Source: an uncultured Bacteroidales bacterium
Lineage (GTDB): Bacteria; Bacteroidota; Bacteroidia; Bacteroidales; Bacteroidaceae
Direction: 5' to 3'
DNA: 36,612 nt
Assembly (NCBI GenBank): GCA_945836755.1
Contig: CAMAMB010000017.1
Location: forward strand, 1 to 36,612
Shown: positions 7,992 through 16,238 of the stretch, piece by piece
How the letters are laid out: every line of letters starts with the position of its first letter
Position numbering within the stretch: the first letter of the stretch is position 1
Position numbers and translations under genes: made by a program
The notes under the pieces: generated by a model
Databases searched by the model: none
What the model was told of the DNA's origin: nothing
The model's input: only the letters and a program-made list of their open reading frames with translations

Positions 7992-8031
7992 AAGAGGCTG
8001 TCAGCCTTCTCCACCATGCTGACAGCCTCTT
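7992..8031 (+). terminator. Perfect 14-bp hairpin between mreB and mreC
   Basis: AAGAGGCTGTCAGC (7992-8005) and its exact reverse complement (8018-8031) flank a 12-base loop. It starts seven bases after the mreB stop. The T-tract is minimal, so it may work as an intra-operon attenuator or 3' stabiliser that keeps mreB RNA above mreC. Confidence 0.65.
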
Positions 8032-8111
8032 CTGTCACACAGAGCGGCAGCCCGACGGGGCGCGCCGGCATTCCCACCCTCGTCCCCCCCTTACCCCCTT
8101 CCTTACAAGCA

Positions 8112-8969
8112 GTGCAAACACTCCTCGACTTCCTCCGCAAGTACAGCTATGCCTTGCTCTTCGTCCTGTGTGAGTGCGTCAGCCTCGTGCTCCTCTTCCG
8201 CTTCAACGGCTACCAGGGAAGCGTAGGACTGAGTGCAGCCAACTCAGTGGCGGCAGGCATCAACGGGCTCTACTCCGACGTGGCCTTCTACTTTCACCTG
8301 CAAAACGTCAATCAGGAACTCACCATCCAAAACACGGCACTCAGCTTAGAGAACGACCGGCTGCGGGCAGAGCTACACCGCCTCACCCGCGACACCACGC
8401 TCACCGAGCGTCTCATGCAGGAGAAGCTGCTCGGCTACGAGCGCGTGCCGGCCACCGTCGTCTCCAACTCGGCCGAGCGGGCCTACAACTACATAGTCAT
8501 CGACAAGGGCGCAGCCGACGGCATACGCCCCGAGATGGGAGTGGTGGGCGGAGGCGGCGTAGTGGGCATTGTCTACCTGACAGGGCCACACTACAGCCTG
8601 GTCATGCCCGTCACAAACCGCAAGTCGAGCATCAGCTGCCGCGTGAGGGGACAGAACTACTTCGGCTACCTGCAGTGGGACGGCCACAGCCTGCGCCGGG
8701 CCTCGCTCGACGACCTGCCACGCTATGCCAACATCAAGCAAGGCGACGTGGTCGAGACGAGCGGCTACTCGGCCGTCTTTCCGCCCGGCATCTTCGTAGG
8801 GCGAGTGCGGGCCGTCCACAACTCAACCGACGGACAATCCTACCGCTTAGACGTAGCCCTTGGCACAAACTTTGCAAATCTTCGTGACGTGGCCGTCATC
8901 GTCACCCCCTACAAGGCCGAGATCGACTCCCTGCAGACCAACGCCCGCTTGGACGAGATGCCCGAGTAG
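8112..8969 (+). CDS. mreC: Rod-shape determining protein MreC
   Basis: A predicted 285-residue elongasome protein with one N-terminal membrane segment (SYALLFVLCECVSLVLLF), a coiled coil (QNVNQELTIQNTALSLENDR) and the beta-rich periplasmic domain with KGAADGIRPEMGVVGGGGVVG. I chose the GTG at 8112, giving (M)QTLLDFLRKYSY, because it aligns with the usual MreC N-terminus. The upstream ATG at 8016 lies inside the mreB-mreC hairpin and would add a proline-rich tail not seen in the family. MreC links MreB to MreD and PBP2. Confidence 0.9.
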   Translation: MQTLLDFLRKYSYALLFVLCECVSLVLLFRFNGYQGSVGLSAANSVAAGINGLYSDVAFYFHLQNVNQELTIQNTALSLENDRLRAELHRLTRDTTLTERLMQEKLLGYERVPATVVSNSAERAYNYIVIDKGAADGIRPEMGVVGGGGVVGIVYLTGPHYSLVMPVTNRKSSISCRVRGQNYFGYLQWDGHSLRRASLDDLPRYANIKQGDVVETSGYSAVFPPGIFVGRVRAVHNSTDGQSYRLDVALGTNFANLRDVAVIVTPYKAEIDSLQTNARLDEMPE

Positions 8970-9055
8970 CCCCGACCCTCGCAGCCGCGGCACCACGCCT
9001 TATAATATAAAAGGAAAGCCTGCCAGCCTGCGGCGCGCTACTACTACCGGGCTAC

Positions 9056-9225
9056 GCAAACCCTGCCGCAGGCCCTGCGACGCATGAAGCGGACAGTGCA
9101 AACTCTGCCGCAGGCTGCTAAAACGCATGAAGCGGACAGTGCAAGCCCTGCCGCAGACCCTGCGACGCATGAAGCGGAAGCTGCAAGCCATGCCGCAGGC
9201 TGCTAAAACGCATGAAGCGGACAGT
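9056..9225. repeat. Higher-order tandem repeat between mreC and mreD
   Basis: Four units of 42, 43, 42 and 43 bp lie at 9056-9097, 9098-9140, 9141-9182 and 9183-9225. Units one and three share the segment CCCTGCGACGCATGAAGCGG (one base more in the spacer of units two and four, which carry GCTGCTAAAACGCATGAAGC instead). The array is therefore two copies of an 85-bp block. The two halves of a unit also match at about 11 of 21 positions, suggesting an older 21-bp unit. It fills most of the 324-bp mreC-mreD gap and is probably transcribed with the operon. Confidence 0.85.
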
Positions 9226-9293
9226 GCAAGCCTTTCACCTCTCACTTACCCCCTTACCTGCCCGGCGCCGGCCGCCGACGCCATCTTCCACGT

Positions 9294-9794
9294 ATGGTTC
9301 AGACTCTTCTCTCACGTGCTGCCTGGTTTGTGGCCCTATGGCTGCTCCAAGCTTTAGTGTTCAACCACATCCACATCTTCGGCTACGGCACGCCGCTGCC
9401 CTACCTCTACTTCCTGCTCATCCTTCCCAGTTCCACTCCGCGCTGGGCCTACGTGGTGCTGGGCTTTGCCCTCGGCCTGCTGACCGACATCTGTGCCAAC
9501 ACCATAGGCATGGGGGCAGCCTCGCTTACTTTCGTCGGTCTCATCGTGCCTTGGCTGATCAAGCTCTTCGGTCCCGGCGACCCCGAAGAAGGTTTCGAGC
9601 CATCTCACCGCACCATGGAGTGGGGCGGCTTTACCAAGCTTACCATCGTGGCCGTAGTCTGCCACTGCACGAGCTTCTTCTGCCTTGAATACTTCTCCTT
9701 CTTCCGTCCCTTGGAAGTAGGTCTCCACATAGGCGGGAGCATTCTCCTCACCACTCTCTTCTGCGTAGCCATGGAGGTCATACGCGTAAAGTAA
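9294..9794 (+). CDS. mreD: Rod-shape determining protein MreD
   Basis: A 166-residue, very hydrophobic inner-membrane protein with about five or six predicted membrane segments, the usual size for MreD. Diagnostic features are FNHIHIFGYGTPLPYLYFLL near the N-terminus and GFALGLLTDICANTIGMGA in the middle, which match the conserved G-x-x-x-D region. It lies between mreC and mrdA, with only 10 bp to mrdA. It is thought to bridge MreC and the RodA-PBP2 synthase. Identification rests on hydrophobic pattern, those motifs and position. Confidence 0.9.
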   Translation: MVQTLLSRAAWFVALWLLQALVFNHIHIFGYGTPLPYLYFLLILPSSTPRWAYVVLGFALGLLTDICANTIGMGAASLTFVGLIVPWLIKLFGPGDPEEGFEPSHRTMEWGGFTKLTIVAVVCHCTSFFCLEYFSFFRPLEVGLHIGGSILLTTLFCVAMEVIRVK

Positions 9795-9804
9795 CACCGA
9801 CGCC

Positions 9805-11655
9805 TTGAACAAGCACTTCGAAATACGCAAGTTCGTCATCGGCGGGGTAGCGTGCGGCATTGTCCTCATCTACCTCGTCCGCCTCTTCACGCTGCAACTT
9901 CTGAGCGACGACTACAAAAAAAACGCAGACTCCAACGCCTTCCGCAAAGAGATACAGTATCCCTCGCGTGGCCTCATCTACGACCGCAAAGGCAGGATAC
10001 TCGTCTACAACGAGCCTTCGTACAATATTCTCGTAGTCATGCAAGAACAGCGAGGCATCGACACCCTCGACTTCTGCCGCACCGTAGGCATCACCAAGGA
10101 GGAGTACATCGCCCGGATGGAGGAAATAAAAGATCCGACCAAGAACACGGGTTACTCACGCTACACGCCGCAGCTCTTCATGTCGCAGATACCGGCGAGA
10201 GAGTTCTCCCTCTTCCGCGAGAAGCTCTTCCGCTTCAAGGGCTTCAGCGTCGAGAAGCGCAACATACGTCAGTACACCTCCCACATGGGTGCCCACATCC
10301 TCGGCGACGTGGGCGAGATTAACACCCGTGAGCTGGAGCAGGACTCCCTCCATTACTATCAGAGCGGCGACTACATCGGCAAGCTCGGCGTAGAGCGCTC
10401 CTACGAGAAGCAGCTGCGCGGAGAGAAGGGCATGCGCATCATGCTGCGTGACGTACGCGGCCGAACCTACGGCCGCTACCAGAACGGTAAGTACGACAAG
10501 CAGGCCGTGCCCGGCAAGAACCTTACCCTCGGCCTCGACCGCGACCTCCAGGCCCTCGCCGAACGGCTGCTCGAAGGCAAGCTCGGCGCCATCGTCGCCA
10601 TCGAACCTAAGACGGGCGAGATACTCTGCATGGCCTCGTCGCCCTCATACGACCCACGCAAAATGGTAGGCCGTGAGCGCGGACGCAACCACCATCTCCT
10701 TGAGAAGGACCCCATGAAGCCTCTCCTCAACCGCGCCATCATGGGCATGTACCCCCCCGGATCCACTTTCAAGATAACCCAGGCCCTCGTGGGGCTGCAG
10801 GAAGGGAGCATCGACCCTAACGTAGCCTTCCCTTGCAGCCATGGCTTCAACTACAAGGGCCTCCACGTGGGCTGCCACGGCCACGCATCGCCCATCAACC
10901 TCGTCCCGGCCATCGGCACATCCTGCAACAGCTACTTCTGCTGGAACCTCTACCGCCTGCTATCCAACCGCGCCAAGTACGGGTCGGTGCAGAAGGCCAT
11001 GACCACGTGGAAAGACTACATGGTGGCCATGGGCTTTGGCTACCGCCTCGGCGTCGATCTGCCCGGAGAGCGGCGCGGCATGATACCCAATGCCGACTAC
11101 TACGACAAGGCCTACAAGGGGTCGTGGAACGGCCTCACCGTCATCTCCATCTCCATAGGTCAGGGCGAGGTGACAGCCACTCCCCTGCAGATAGCTAACC
11201 TCGCAGCCACCGTGGCCAACCGCGGATGGTTCATCACTCCCCATGTAGTGCGCGCCGTACAGGACGGACGTCTCGACTCGCTCTATTACCAGCGACGCTA
11301 CACCGGCGTCGACCGACGCTGGTACGACTATGCCGCTGCCGGCATGCGGCGCGCCGTCACCTCCGGCACGTGTCGCGGCGCCGACCTCCCGGGGCTGGAA
11401 GTCTGCGGCAAGACCGGCACGGCCCAGAACCGCGGCCACGACCACTCGGCATTCATGGGCTTCGCACCTATGAACGACCCGCGCATAGCCGTGGCCGTCT
11501 ACATCGAAAACGGTGGCTTCGGCAATGTTTACGGAGTGCCCATCGGAGCACTCATCATGGAGCAATATCTCCACGGAAAGCTCTCAGAGGCCAGCGAGAA
11601 GAAGGCCGAGCAATTCCGCCTGCGCCACATCAAGTACCCCGACTACGCCCGTTAG
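9805..11655 (+). CDS. mrdA: Penicillin-binding protein 2, elongation transpeptidase
   Basis: A 616-residue class B PBP that cross-links peptidoglycan during elongation with RodA. It has one N-terminal membrane segment (about 11-30), a dimerisation domain with YPSRGLIYDRKGRILVYNEP, and a transpeptidase domain. The catalytic motifs are S320-T-F-K323, S373-C-N375 and KTGT at 536-539. It begins at a TTG 10 bp after mreD, since no ATG or GTG precedes the membrane anchor in frame. All catalytic motifs are intact, so it should be active and beta-lactam-binding. Confidence 0.96.
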   Translation: MNKHFEIRKFVIGGVACGIVLIYLVRLFTLQLLSDDYKKNADSNAFRKEIQYPSRGLIYDRKGRILVYNEPSYNILVVMQEQRGIDTLDFCRTVGITKEEYIARMEEIKDPTKNTGYSRYTPQLFMSQIPAREFSLFREKLFRFKGFSVEKRNIRQYTSHMGAHILGDVGEINTRELEQDSLHYYQSGDYIGKLGVERSYEKQLRGEKGMRIMLRDVRGRTYGRYQNGKYDKQAVPGKNLTLGLDRDLQALAERLLEGKLGAIVAIEPKTGEILCMASSPSYDPRKMVGRERGRNHHLLEKDPMKPLLNRAIMGMYPPGSTFKITQALVGLQEGSIDPNVAFPCSHGFNYKGLHVGCHGHASPINLVPAIGTSCNSYFCWNLYRLLSNRAKYGSVQKAMTTWKDYMVAMGFGYRLGVDLPGERRGMIPNADYYDKAYKGSWNGLTVISISIGQGEVTATPLQIANLAATVANRGWFITPHVVRAVQDGRLDSLYYQRRYTGVDRRWYDYAAAGMRRAVTSGTCRGADLPGLEVCGKTGTAQNRGHDHSAFMGFAPMNDPRIAVAVYIENGGFGNVYGVPIGALIMEQYLHGKLSEASEKKAEQFRLRHIKYPDYAR

Positions 11656-11734
11656 TCTCTCACCCCGCTCACGCAGCCCCGGCTGCTTCCCCATACTCTC
11701 CCACCCCACTCTCTTCACCCTCAACCCCTCAGCC

Positions 11735-13198
11735 GTGTTGCCCGACACCTCTCCCCGTTATCCTCTGCTGCGCGTCGACTATTTAGTCGTGCTCGTCTAT
11801 CTCATCCTGCTCGTCTGCGGCTGGTTCAGCATCTGCGGCGCCACCCACGAGATAGGCGACACCGACTTCCTCGACTGGTCCACGCGCACCGGCAAGCAGA
11901 TAGTCTGGATCGGGCTGGCGCTGGCCATGGCCTTCGTCATTCTCATGATCGACGACAAGTATTACGACACCCTCTCGGGCCTGCTCTACTGGAGCATGAT
12001 GCTGGTGCTGTTAGTCACGCCCTTTGTGGCGAAAGACATCAAGGGGTCGCGTTCGTGGGTCAACCTGGGGTTCTGCAACATCCAGCCGGCCGAATTTGCC
12101 AAGTGCGTCACCGCGCTGGCGGTGGCCAAGCTCTGCAACCAGTACGGCTTCACGCTGAGCGACATGAAGCAGTTTGCCCGCGCTGCCGCCCTCATTCTCT
12201 GCCCCATGGTGCTCATCATCCTGCAGCGCGAGACGGGGTCGGCCCTTGTCTACCTGGCTTTCTTCCTCATGTTCTACCGTGAGGGCATGCCGGGCTGCTT
12301 TCTCTTTGTCGCTGTGGCTGCTGTGGTCTACTTCGTCGTGGGCATCCGCTTTGCCGACACGCCGCTGCCCGGCACCTTCACCTCTGTGGGTGAGTTTGTC
12401 GTGCTCATCCTCATCTGGCTCTTCACCATGGGCATGCTCATAGTCTACCATCCGCGCAGCCGCAGTGCCATGCTCTTTCTCAAGGTGGGCAGTGGTGCCC
12501 TGCTAGCCAGCCTCATGGTCTCTCTCTTTGTCGTGCCCTTCGACGTGGCATGGGTGCTCCTCGCCCTTGTCCTCTTCATGGTACTCTGGCTCCTGTGGCA
12601 GTGGTTGGGCGAGAGGGTCCACACCTCTCTCTTCATCGCCCTCTTCACCTTAGGCAGCACAGCCTTTCTCTATACAGCCAACTTCGCCCTCAACGATGTG
12701 CTCGAGCCTCACCAGCGCACCCGCATACAGGTGTTGCTCGGCATGAACGAAGACAACCGCGCCGCGGGCTACAATGTCAATCAGAGCAAGATAGCCATCG
12801 GCTCCGGCGGCCTCGAGGGCAAGGGCTTCATGAACGGCACACAGACCAAGCTGCGCTATGTGCCCGAGCAGGACACCGACTTCATCTTCTGCACCGTGGG
12901 CGAGGAGCAGGGCTTCCTGGGCAGCGCAGCCGTGCTGCTGCTCTTCCTCACCCTCATACTGCGACTCATCTACTTGGCCGAGCGACAGACGTCCACCTTC
13001 GGCCGCGTCTACGGCTACAGCGTGCTGAGCATCCTGCTCTTCCACGTGTTTATCAACATCGGCATGGTCATGGGCCTCACTCCCGTCATCGGCATCCCGC
13101 TGCCCTTCTTCAGCTACGGCGGTTCGTCGCTCTGGGGCTTCACCATCATGCTCTTCATCTTCCTGCGCATCGACGCGGGACGCAAGCTCAAAGTCTGA
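11735..13198 (+). CDS. rodA: Peptidoglycan glycosyltransferase RodA (SEDS family)
   Basis: A polytopic SEDS protein of about 487 residues that polymerises lipid II with PBP2. Family motifs include NLGFCNIQPAEFAK, QRETGSALVYLAFFLMFYR and, near the C-terminus, GLTPVIGIPLPFFSYGGSS. The frame is open from 11513, overlapping mrdA, but that extension is not protein-like. The GTG at 11735 or the adjacent TTG at 11738 gives an N-terminus of normal length before the first membrane helix (DYLVVLVYLILLVCGWFSI). Which of the two is used cannot be decided by eye. Confidence 0.93.
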   Translation: MLPDTSPRYPLLRVDYLVVLVYLILLVCGWFSICGATHEIGDTDFLDWSTRTGKQIVWIGLALAMAFVILMIDDKYYDTLSGLLYWSMMLVLLVTPFVAKDIKGSRSWVNLGFCNIQPAEFAKCVTALAVAKLCNQYGFTLSDMKQFARAAALILCPMVLIILQRETGSALVYLAFFLMFYREGMPGCFLFVAVAAVVYFVVGIRFADTPLPGTFTSVGEFVVLILIWLFTMGMLIVYHPRSRSAMLFLKVGSGALLASLMVSLFVVPFDVAWVLLALVLFMVLWLLWQWLGERVHTSLFIALFTLGSTAFLYTANFALNDVLEPHQRTRIQVLLGMNEDNRAAGYNVNQSKIAIGSGGLEGKGFMNGTQTKLRYVPEQDTDFIFCTVGEEQGFLGSAAVLLLFLTLILRLIYLAERQTSTFGRVYGYSVLSILLFHVFINIGMVMGLTPVIGIPLPFFSYGGSSLWGFTIMLFIFLRIDAGRKLKV

Positions 13199-13288
13199 CC
13201 ACGCCGTCGGCTCGCCCTCCCGCCACTATCCACGCGGCCACCCTGCTTCGCAACCCTCGCGCCGCACAGTCACACCTTCACTGTTATT

Positions 13289-13759
13289 ATGTCACAGACT
13301 CCCTCTCCCCGTTACAACCGCCCCTTCCTTCCCTTCCTTCTCTTGGTGCTCGCACTGGCCGCCGTCATCATCGGTCTGAAGTATACCGACGACGCCGCCC
13401 TGCCTGCCGCCGCACCGTCCGGCTCCAAGGCCGACGCTACCCTGCCCATAGCCGTGCCCGACACCACCACCGACCCCACCATCGCGCTCCCCGCAGCCGA
13501 TACCACGTATGCCGCCTTAGCCGACACACTGCTCGGCAAAGACCGGCGCAACCCCTACGAAGCGGGGTATGAAGACGGTTATGCCGCAGGCTGCGACGAC
13601 GGAGCGGCCGACACGCGGGAGGCCACCTACGACGAGAGCTCCGGCTTTGCCTCACAGCGCGAGCGTGCCGACTACGTGCGCGGCTACCGCGAAGGCTACC
13701 CTGTGGGATACGAAGACGGGCAGAAGGGCCTGCAATTCAATATCTCGGCGACCCACTAA
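13289..13759 (+). CDS. Membrane-anchored protein with GYxDG repeats, function unknown
   Basis: A 156-residue protein with one N-terminal membrane segment (about 12-30: PFLPFLLLVLALAAVIIGL), an Ala/Pro/Asp/Thr-rich linker (about 33-85) and a C-terminal part with repeated Gly-Tyr motifs: AGYEDGYAAGCDDGAAD and RGYREGYPVGYEDGQKG. The topology suggests a membrane anchor with the repeats outside the cytoplasm. It is the last gene before the strong terminator closing the mre-rodA cluster, so a role in wall growth is possible but unproven. I do not recognise a named family. A related GYxDG segment occurs in the protein at 34321-35382. Confidence 0.75.
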   Translation: MSQTPSPRYNRPFLPFLLLVLALAAVIIGLKYTDDAALPAAAPSGSKADATLPIAVPDTTTDPTIALPAADTTYAALADTLLGKDRRNPYEAGYEDGYAAGCDDGAADTREATYDESSGFASQRERADYVRGYREGYPVGYEDGQKGLQFNISATH

Positions 13760-13845
13760 AGCTGCCCGCCCCACGGAGCTGTTTCGCCCCGGACGGCCAT
13801 GCCCCCGCAGGGTTTGCCCCCGCCGCCTCCTGACCCCTGGCCACG

Positions 13846-13895
13846 AGAGAGCCACCCGCCTTGACTTCCTGCAAGCGCGGGTGGCTCTCTTTTTG
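13846..13895 (+). terminator. Terminator of the mre-rodA operon
   Basis: AGAGAGCCACCCGC (13846-13859) pairs with GCGGGTGGCTCTCT (13877-13890) and is followed directly by four T residues. This is a classic intrinsic terminator, about 90 bp after the last gene. Confidence 0.9.
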
Positions 13896-13949
13896 TCTGC
13901 CCCCAAGCCTGTCGGCCGCGCTCGCTCCTCCTTCAAGCCCTCGTTCCGG

Positions 13950-14012
13950 CCGTTCGGCCGAGGCGCTTCTCCGTTCAGCCGAGGCGTCGCGCCGTTTTTA
14001 GAAGCCTTCGCG
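13950..14012. repeat. Three degenerate tandem 21-bp units
   Basis: Units lie at 13950-13970, 13971-13991 and 13992-14012. The first two share CCGTTC(G/A)GCCGAGGCG; the third keeps only CCGTT and the GCG ending. The third unit carries TTTTTAGAAGC (13995-14005), whose reverse complement recurs next to the array at 30138. This array runs directly into the next one. Confidence 0.65.
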
Positions 14013-14016
14013 CCAG

Positions 14017-14104
14017 TGACATCCGCCCCAATGCAAGGTAACATCCGCCCGAATGCCACCTTGCATCCGCCCGAAAGCAAGGTGACATTCGGCCCAATGT
14101 CACT
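14017..14104. repeat. Four degenerate tandem 21-23-bp units
   Basis: Units at 14017-14038, 14039-14061, 14062-14082 and 14083-14104 share ACATCCGCCCGAATGC with small changes. The array is bounded by AGTGACAT (14015-14022) and its inverted copy ATGTCACT (14097-14104). It lies between two convergent terminators, in a gap with no gene. Confidence 0.75.
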
Positions 14105-14125
14105 CGCTCGAAGGCTTCCGGACAC

Positions 14126-14162
14126 GAAAAAGCCCCATTCTGACATGCGCAGAATGGGGCTT
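14126..14162 (-). terminator. Terminator of the rsmD operon
   Basis: On the minus strand, AAGCCCCATTCT (14162-14151) pairs with AGAATGGGGCTT (14141-14130) around a nine-base loop and runs into a T-tract. It lies 18 bp past the rsmD stop. Confidence 0.9.
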
Positions 14163-14179
14163 ATGCTTACGGTACGGCC

Positions 14180-14710
14180 TTAACGAAACAGCGAGAAGTT
14201 GACGCTGCCGTAGCTGCGGTGGTCCACAAAGTGGGGGTGAGTGCTGAAGTCGTGGTCCTTGCCATGTTCCAAGACGAAGAGTCCTTCGGGCCGCAACAGC
14301 GTCGAGGCAAAGAGACGGTTGGGCAGCTCCGGCAGCTCGGCCATGGCATAGGGAGGGTCGGCAAACACGAGGTCGAAGCTACGCGACGGACGCGCCATGA
14401 AGCGCAGGGCATCGCTGCAGAGCACGGTCCACGCGGGGTCGTCAATCGTACGGCTGCACTGGCGGATAAAGGCATAATGGCTGCGGTCGCGCTCTATCGT
14501 ACACACCGCCGGGCAGCCGCGCGAGAGGAACTCGAGGGAGATGCTGCCCGTACCGCCGAAGAGGTCGCAGACGGTGGTCTCTTCGAAGTCGATGTAGCCA
14601 CGCAGCACGTTGAAGATGTTCTCTTTTGCAAAGTCGGTGGTGGGGCGGGCCTTGAACGAACGGGGCACGTCGAAGCGGCGGCCCTTATAAATGCCTGAGA
14701 TGATACGCAT
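14180..14710 (-). CDS. rsmD: 16S rRNA (guanine966-N2)-methyltransferase RsmD
   Basis: A 176-residue SAM-dependent methyltransferase that modifies G966 of 16S rRNA. The N-terminal MRIISGIYKGRRF and RPTTDFAKENIFNVL segments are typical. The SAM-binding motif is DLFGGTGS at residues 49-56 and the catalytic N6/N2-methylase motif is ADPPY at 117-121. Length matches the family. It is the last gene of the minus-strand group beginning with the RecD-like helicase and lies 45 bp after the DUF3822 gene. Confidence 0.93.
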   Translation of the reverse strand: MRIISGIYKGRRFDVPRSFKARPTTDFAKENIFNVLRGYIDFEETTVCDLFGGTGSISLEFLSRGCPAVCTIERDRSHYAFIRQCSRTIDDPAWTVLCSDALRFMARPSRSFDLVFADPPYAMAELPELPNRLFASTLLRPEGLFVLEHGKDHDFSTHPHFVDHRSYGSVNFSLFR

Positions 14711-14755
14711 AAGCTGAGTGGGAAAGTGAGTGACTGACTGTCTGAGCCGTCGCGC

Positions 14756-15544
14756 TCAACGCCGCAACATGGCACAGACCAGGTCGTAGGGCACGCCCTC
14801 GGCCCGGGCTATGGGGTGGCGGTTAAACTCGGCGGCGGGGTTGATGGGGTATACCTGGTCGGAATAGTGGCGAAGCTCGTCGATGAGGGGCATGCGCATC
14901 TGCGGGTCGCCGGCCACGAAGAAGGGATACTCCGCAGGGTCGACACGCAGCTGCTCCAAGGCGCCCAGGGTGAAGTAGGTCACGTCGGAGAGCGAGAGGC
15001 AGGTATACGAATTGAGAAAGTCGAGCCGGCAGCCGTCGATGAGAGCCACGTCGACGACCGACTCATGGGCGTAGATGAAGACGCGCCTGTTGCCATGCAC
15101 CCCGAGGCCCTTCTCGGCAAAATGGCAGAGCACGGGGGTGAGGGCGCAGGAGTAGTGCACCTCGGCAAAAGCCTCTTCGAGACGGCGGCAGACGGCCGGG
15201 TCGGCCGCAAAGACGAGGACGAGGTTGAGCGGAGGCACAGGGTCGTAGAAGAGCCGCCGCGGCTCTTCGGGACTGAACACCTGACGATAGGCGGCCTCAA
15301 TGTCCTCTTCCTGAAACTCGGCAAGGGGGATGGGAGTGGCCGGCGTGGTGAAGACCACCTCTACCCGGCCGTCAGGCCGGCGGCAGTCGGGCAGCGGCAA
15401 CACCGTGTCGGCGAGACTGACCAACAGGGAGGCCCGGGGCAGCACAGGGAAGGACTGAAAGCGGAAGGCGTCGCGGTCGTCGGGCAGCCGGCCACGGTCG
15501 TAACGGGCTATGCAGATGTCGTTGTCGGAGAGGCGTAAGTGCAT
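14756..15544 (-). CDS. DUF3822 family protein
   Basis: A 262-residue cytoplasmic protein. The sequence, with FPVLPRASLLVSLADTVLPL, LFYDPVPPLNLVLVFA and NSYTCLSLSDVTYFTLGALE, fits the DUF3822 family found in Bacteroidota next to rsmD. The family has an actin/ASKHA-like look (for example IYAHESVVDVALIDGCRLDF), but no catalytic residues are evident and its function is unknown. Recognition is from memory of family and context, not a profile search. Confidence 0.8.
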   Translation of the reverse strand: MHLRLSDNDICIARYDRGRLPDDRDAFRFQSFPVLPRASLLVSLADTVLPLPDCRRPDGRVEVVFTTPATPIPLAEFQEEDIEAAYRQVFSPEEPRRLFYDPVPPLNLVLVFAADPAVCRRLEEAFAEVHYSCALTPVLCHFAEKGLGVHGNRRVFIYAHESVVDVALIDGCRLDFLNSYTCLSLSDVTYFTLGALEQLRVDPAEYPFFVAGDPQMRMPLIDELRHYSDQVYPINPAAEFNRHPIARAEGVPYDLVCAMLRR

Positions 15545-15598
15545 GAGTAGAAGGTTTGGGTGAAAGATGAAAAGCCCGGCCCTCGTCGGGCAAAGGCA

Positions 15599-16018
15599 CT
15601 ACGGGCGGAAGCGGCGGCGCAGATAGAGGCTGCCGCCGAGGGCAGCGAGCAGCACACCGGTGGTGTTGGCGGCGAAATCGCAGAGGTCTCCCCCGCGCCA
15701 GGTGGTCAGGTATTCCTGCACGAGCTCTATCAAGCCGCTCATGGCGATGGGGGCCGCTATGGCCCAGGTCACGAGGCGCCGGCCGTGGCTGCGGCGGTGG
15801 CAGCGGGCATACTCCCACCACATCACGCCACAGGTGCCCAAGTACATGGCCACGTGGACCATCTTGTCGAAGCCCACGATGCCCTCCAACGCTGACACCG
15901 AGGGCGGCTTGAACAGGCAGAGATACCAGATGAGCGCCACGCAGCAGAGCGTCAGCGGATAGCGACGCAGCAGACCGCGGAGGCGGAGGATGGGAGCTGA
16001 CGACGAAGGCCGGGACAT
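15599..16018 (-). CDS. VanZ-like membrane protein
   Basis: A 139-residue protein from the ATG at 16018, with about four predicted membrane segments: PLTLCCVALIWYLCLF, MVHVAMYLGTCGVMWW, LVTWAIAAPIAMSGLIELVQ and FAANTTGVLLAALGGSLYL. The pattern FDKMVHVAMYLGT, GLIELVQE and RGGDLCDFAANTTG is characteristic of VanZ-like proteins, whose role outside glycopeptide resistance is unclear. A longer frame opens at 16078, but its first 20 residues overlap the DUF4250 gene, so I prefer the later start. Confidence 0.8.
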   Translation of the reverse strand: MSRPSSSAPILRLRGLLRRYPLTLCCVALIWYLCLFKPPSVSALEGIVGFDKMVHVAMYLGTCGVMWWEYARCHRRSHGRRLVTWAIAAPIAMSGLIELVQEYLTTWRGGDLCDFAANTTGVLLAALGGSLYLRRRFRP

Positions 16019-16028
16019 AGGGCTGAGA

Positions 16029-16211
16029 TTAGCGAAACTGGTTGAGATCGGGCTGATAGACAAAGCCTGCGGCCTCAAGCCGGGCCTCGAGCGAGGCGCG
16101 GTCTATGTCGAGGTCGTCGCAGAGGGCCTCGAGCGAGGCGTAGGTATCGCGGAGCTTGGTGTTGACCACTCCGTAGAGCAGGATGGGATCGGCAGGCAAC
16201 TGCATAGGCAT
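16029..16211 (-). CDS. DUF4250 domain protein
   Basis: A complete 60-residue protein. LPADPILLYGVVNTKLRDTY and the ending FVYQPDLNQFR match the small DUF4250 family (typical pattern LPxDPxxLxSxVNxxLRD...YxxxxNQF). Its function is unknown. It lies 27 bp after the helicase gene and 10 bp before the VanZ-like gene, so it is probably co-transcribed. Confidence 0.85.
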   Translation of the reverse strand: MPMQLPADPILLYGVVNTKLRDTYASLEALCDDLDIDRASLEARLEAAGFVYQPDLNQFR

Positions 16212-16238
16212 GGGGTTGGAAGGTAAGACGTGGCGGCG

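Noticed and set aside
8016-8111. ATG-started N-terminal extension of mreC
   Set aside because: The ATG is inside the 14-bp hairpin and the extension is Pro/Ser/Thr-rich and absent from typical MreC; the GTG at 8112 fits the family.
12550-13572. 340-residue plus-strand frame across rodA
   Set aside because: It overlaps rodA in another frame and reads through the next gene; it is an Arg/His/Pro-rich shadow.
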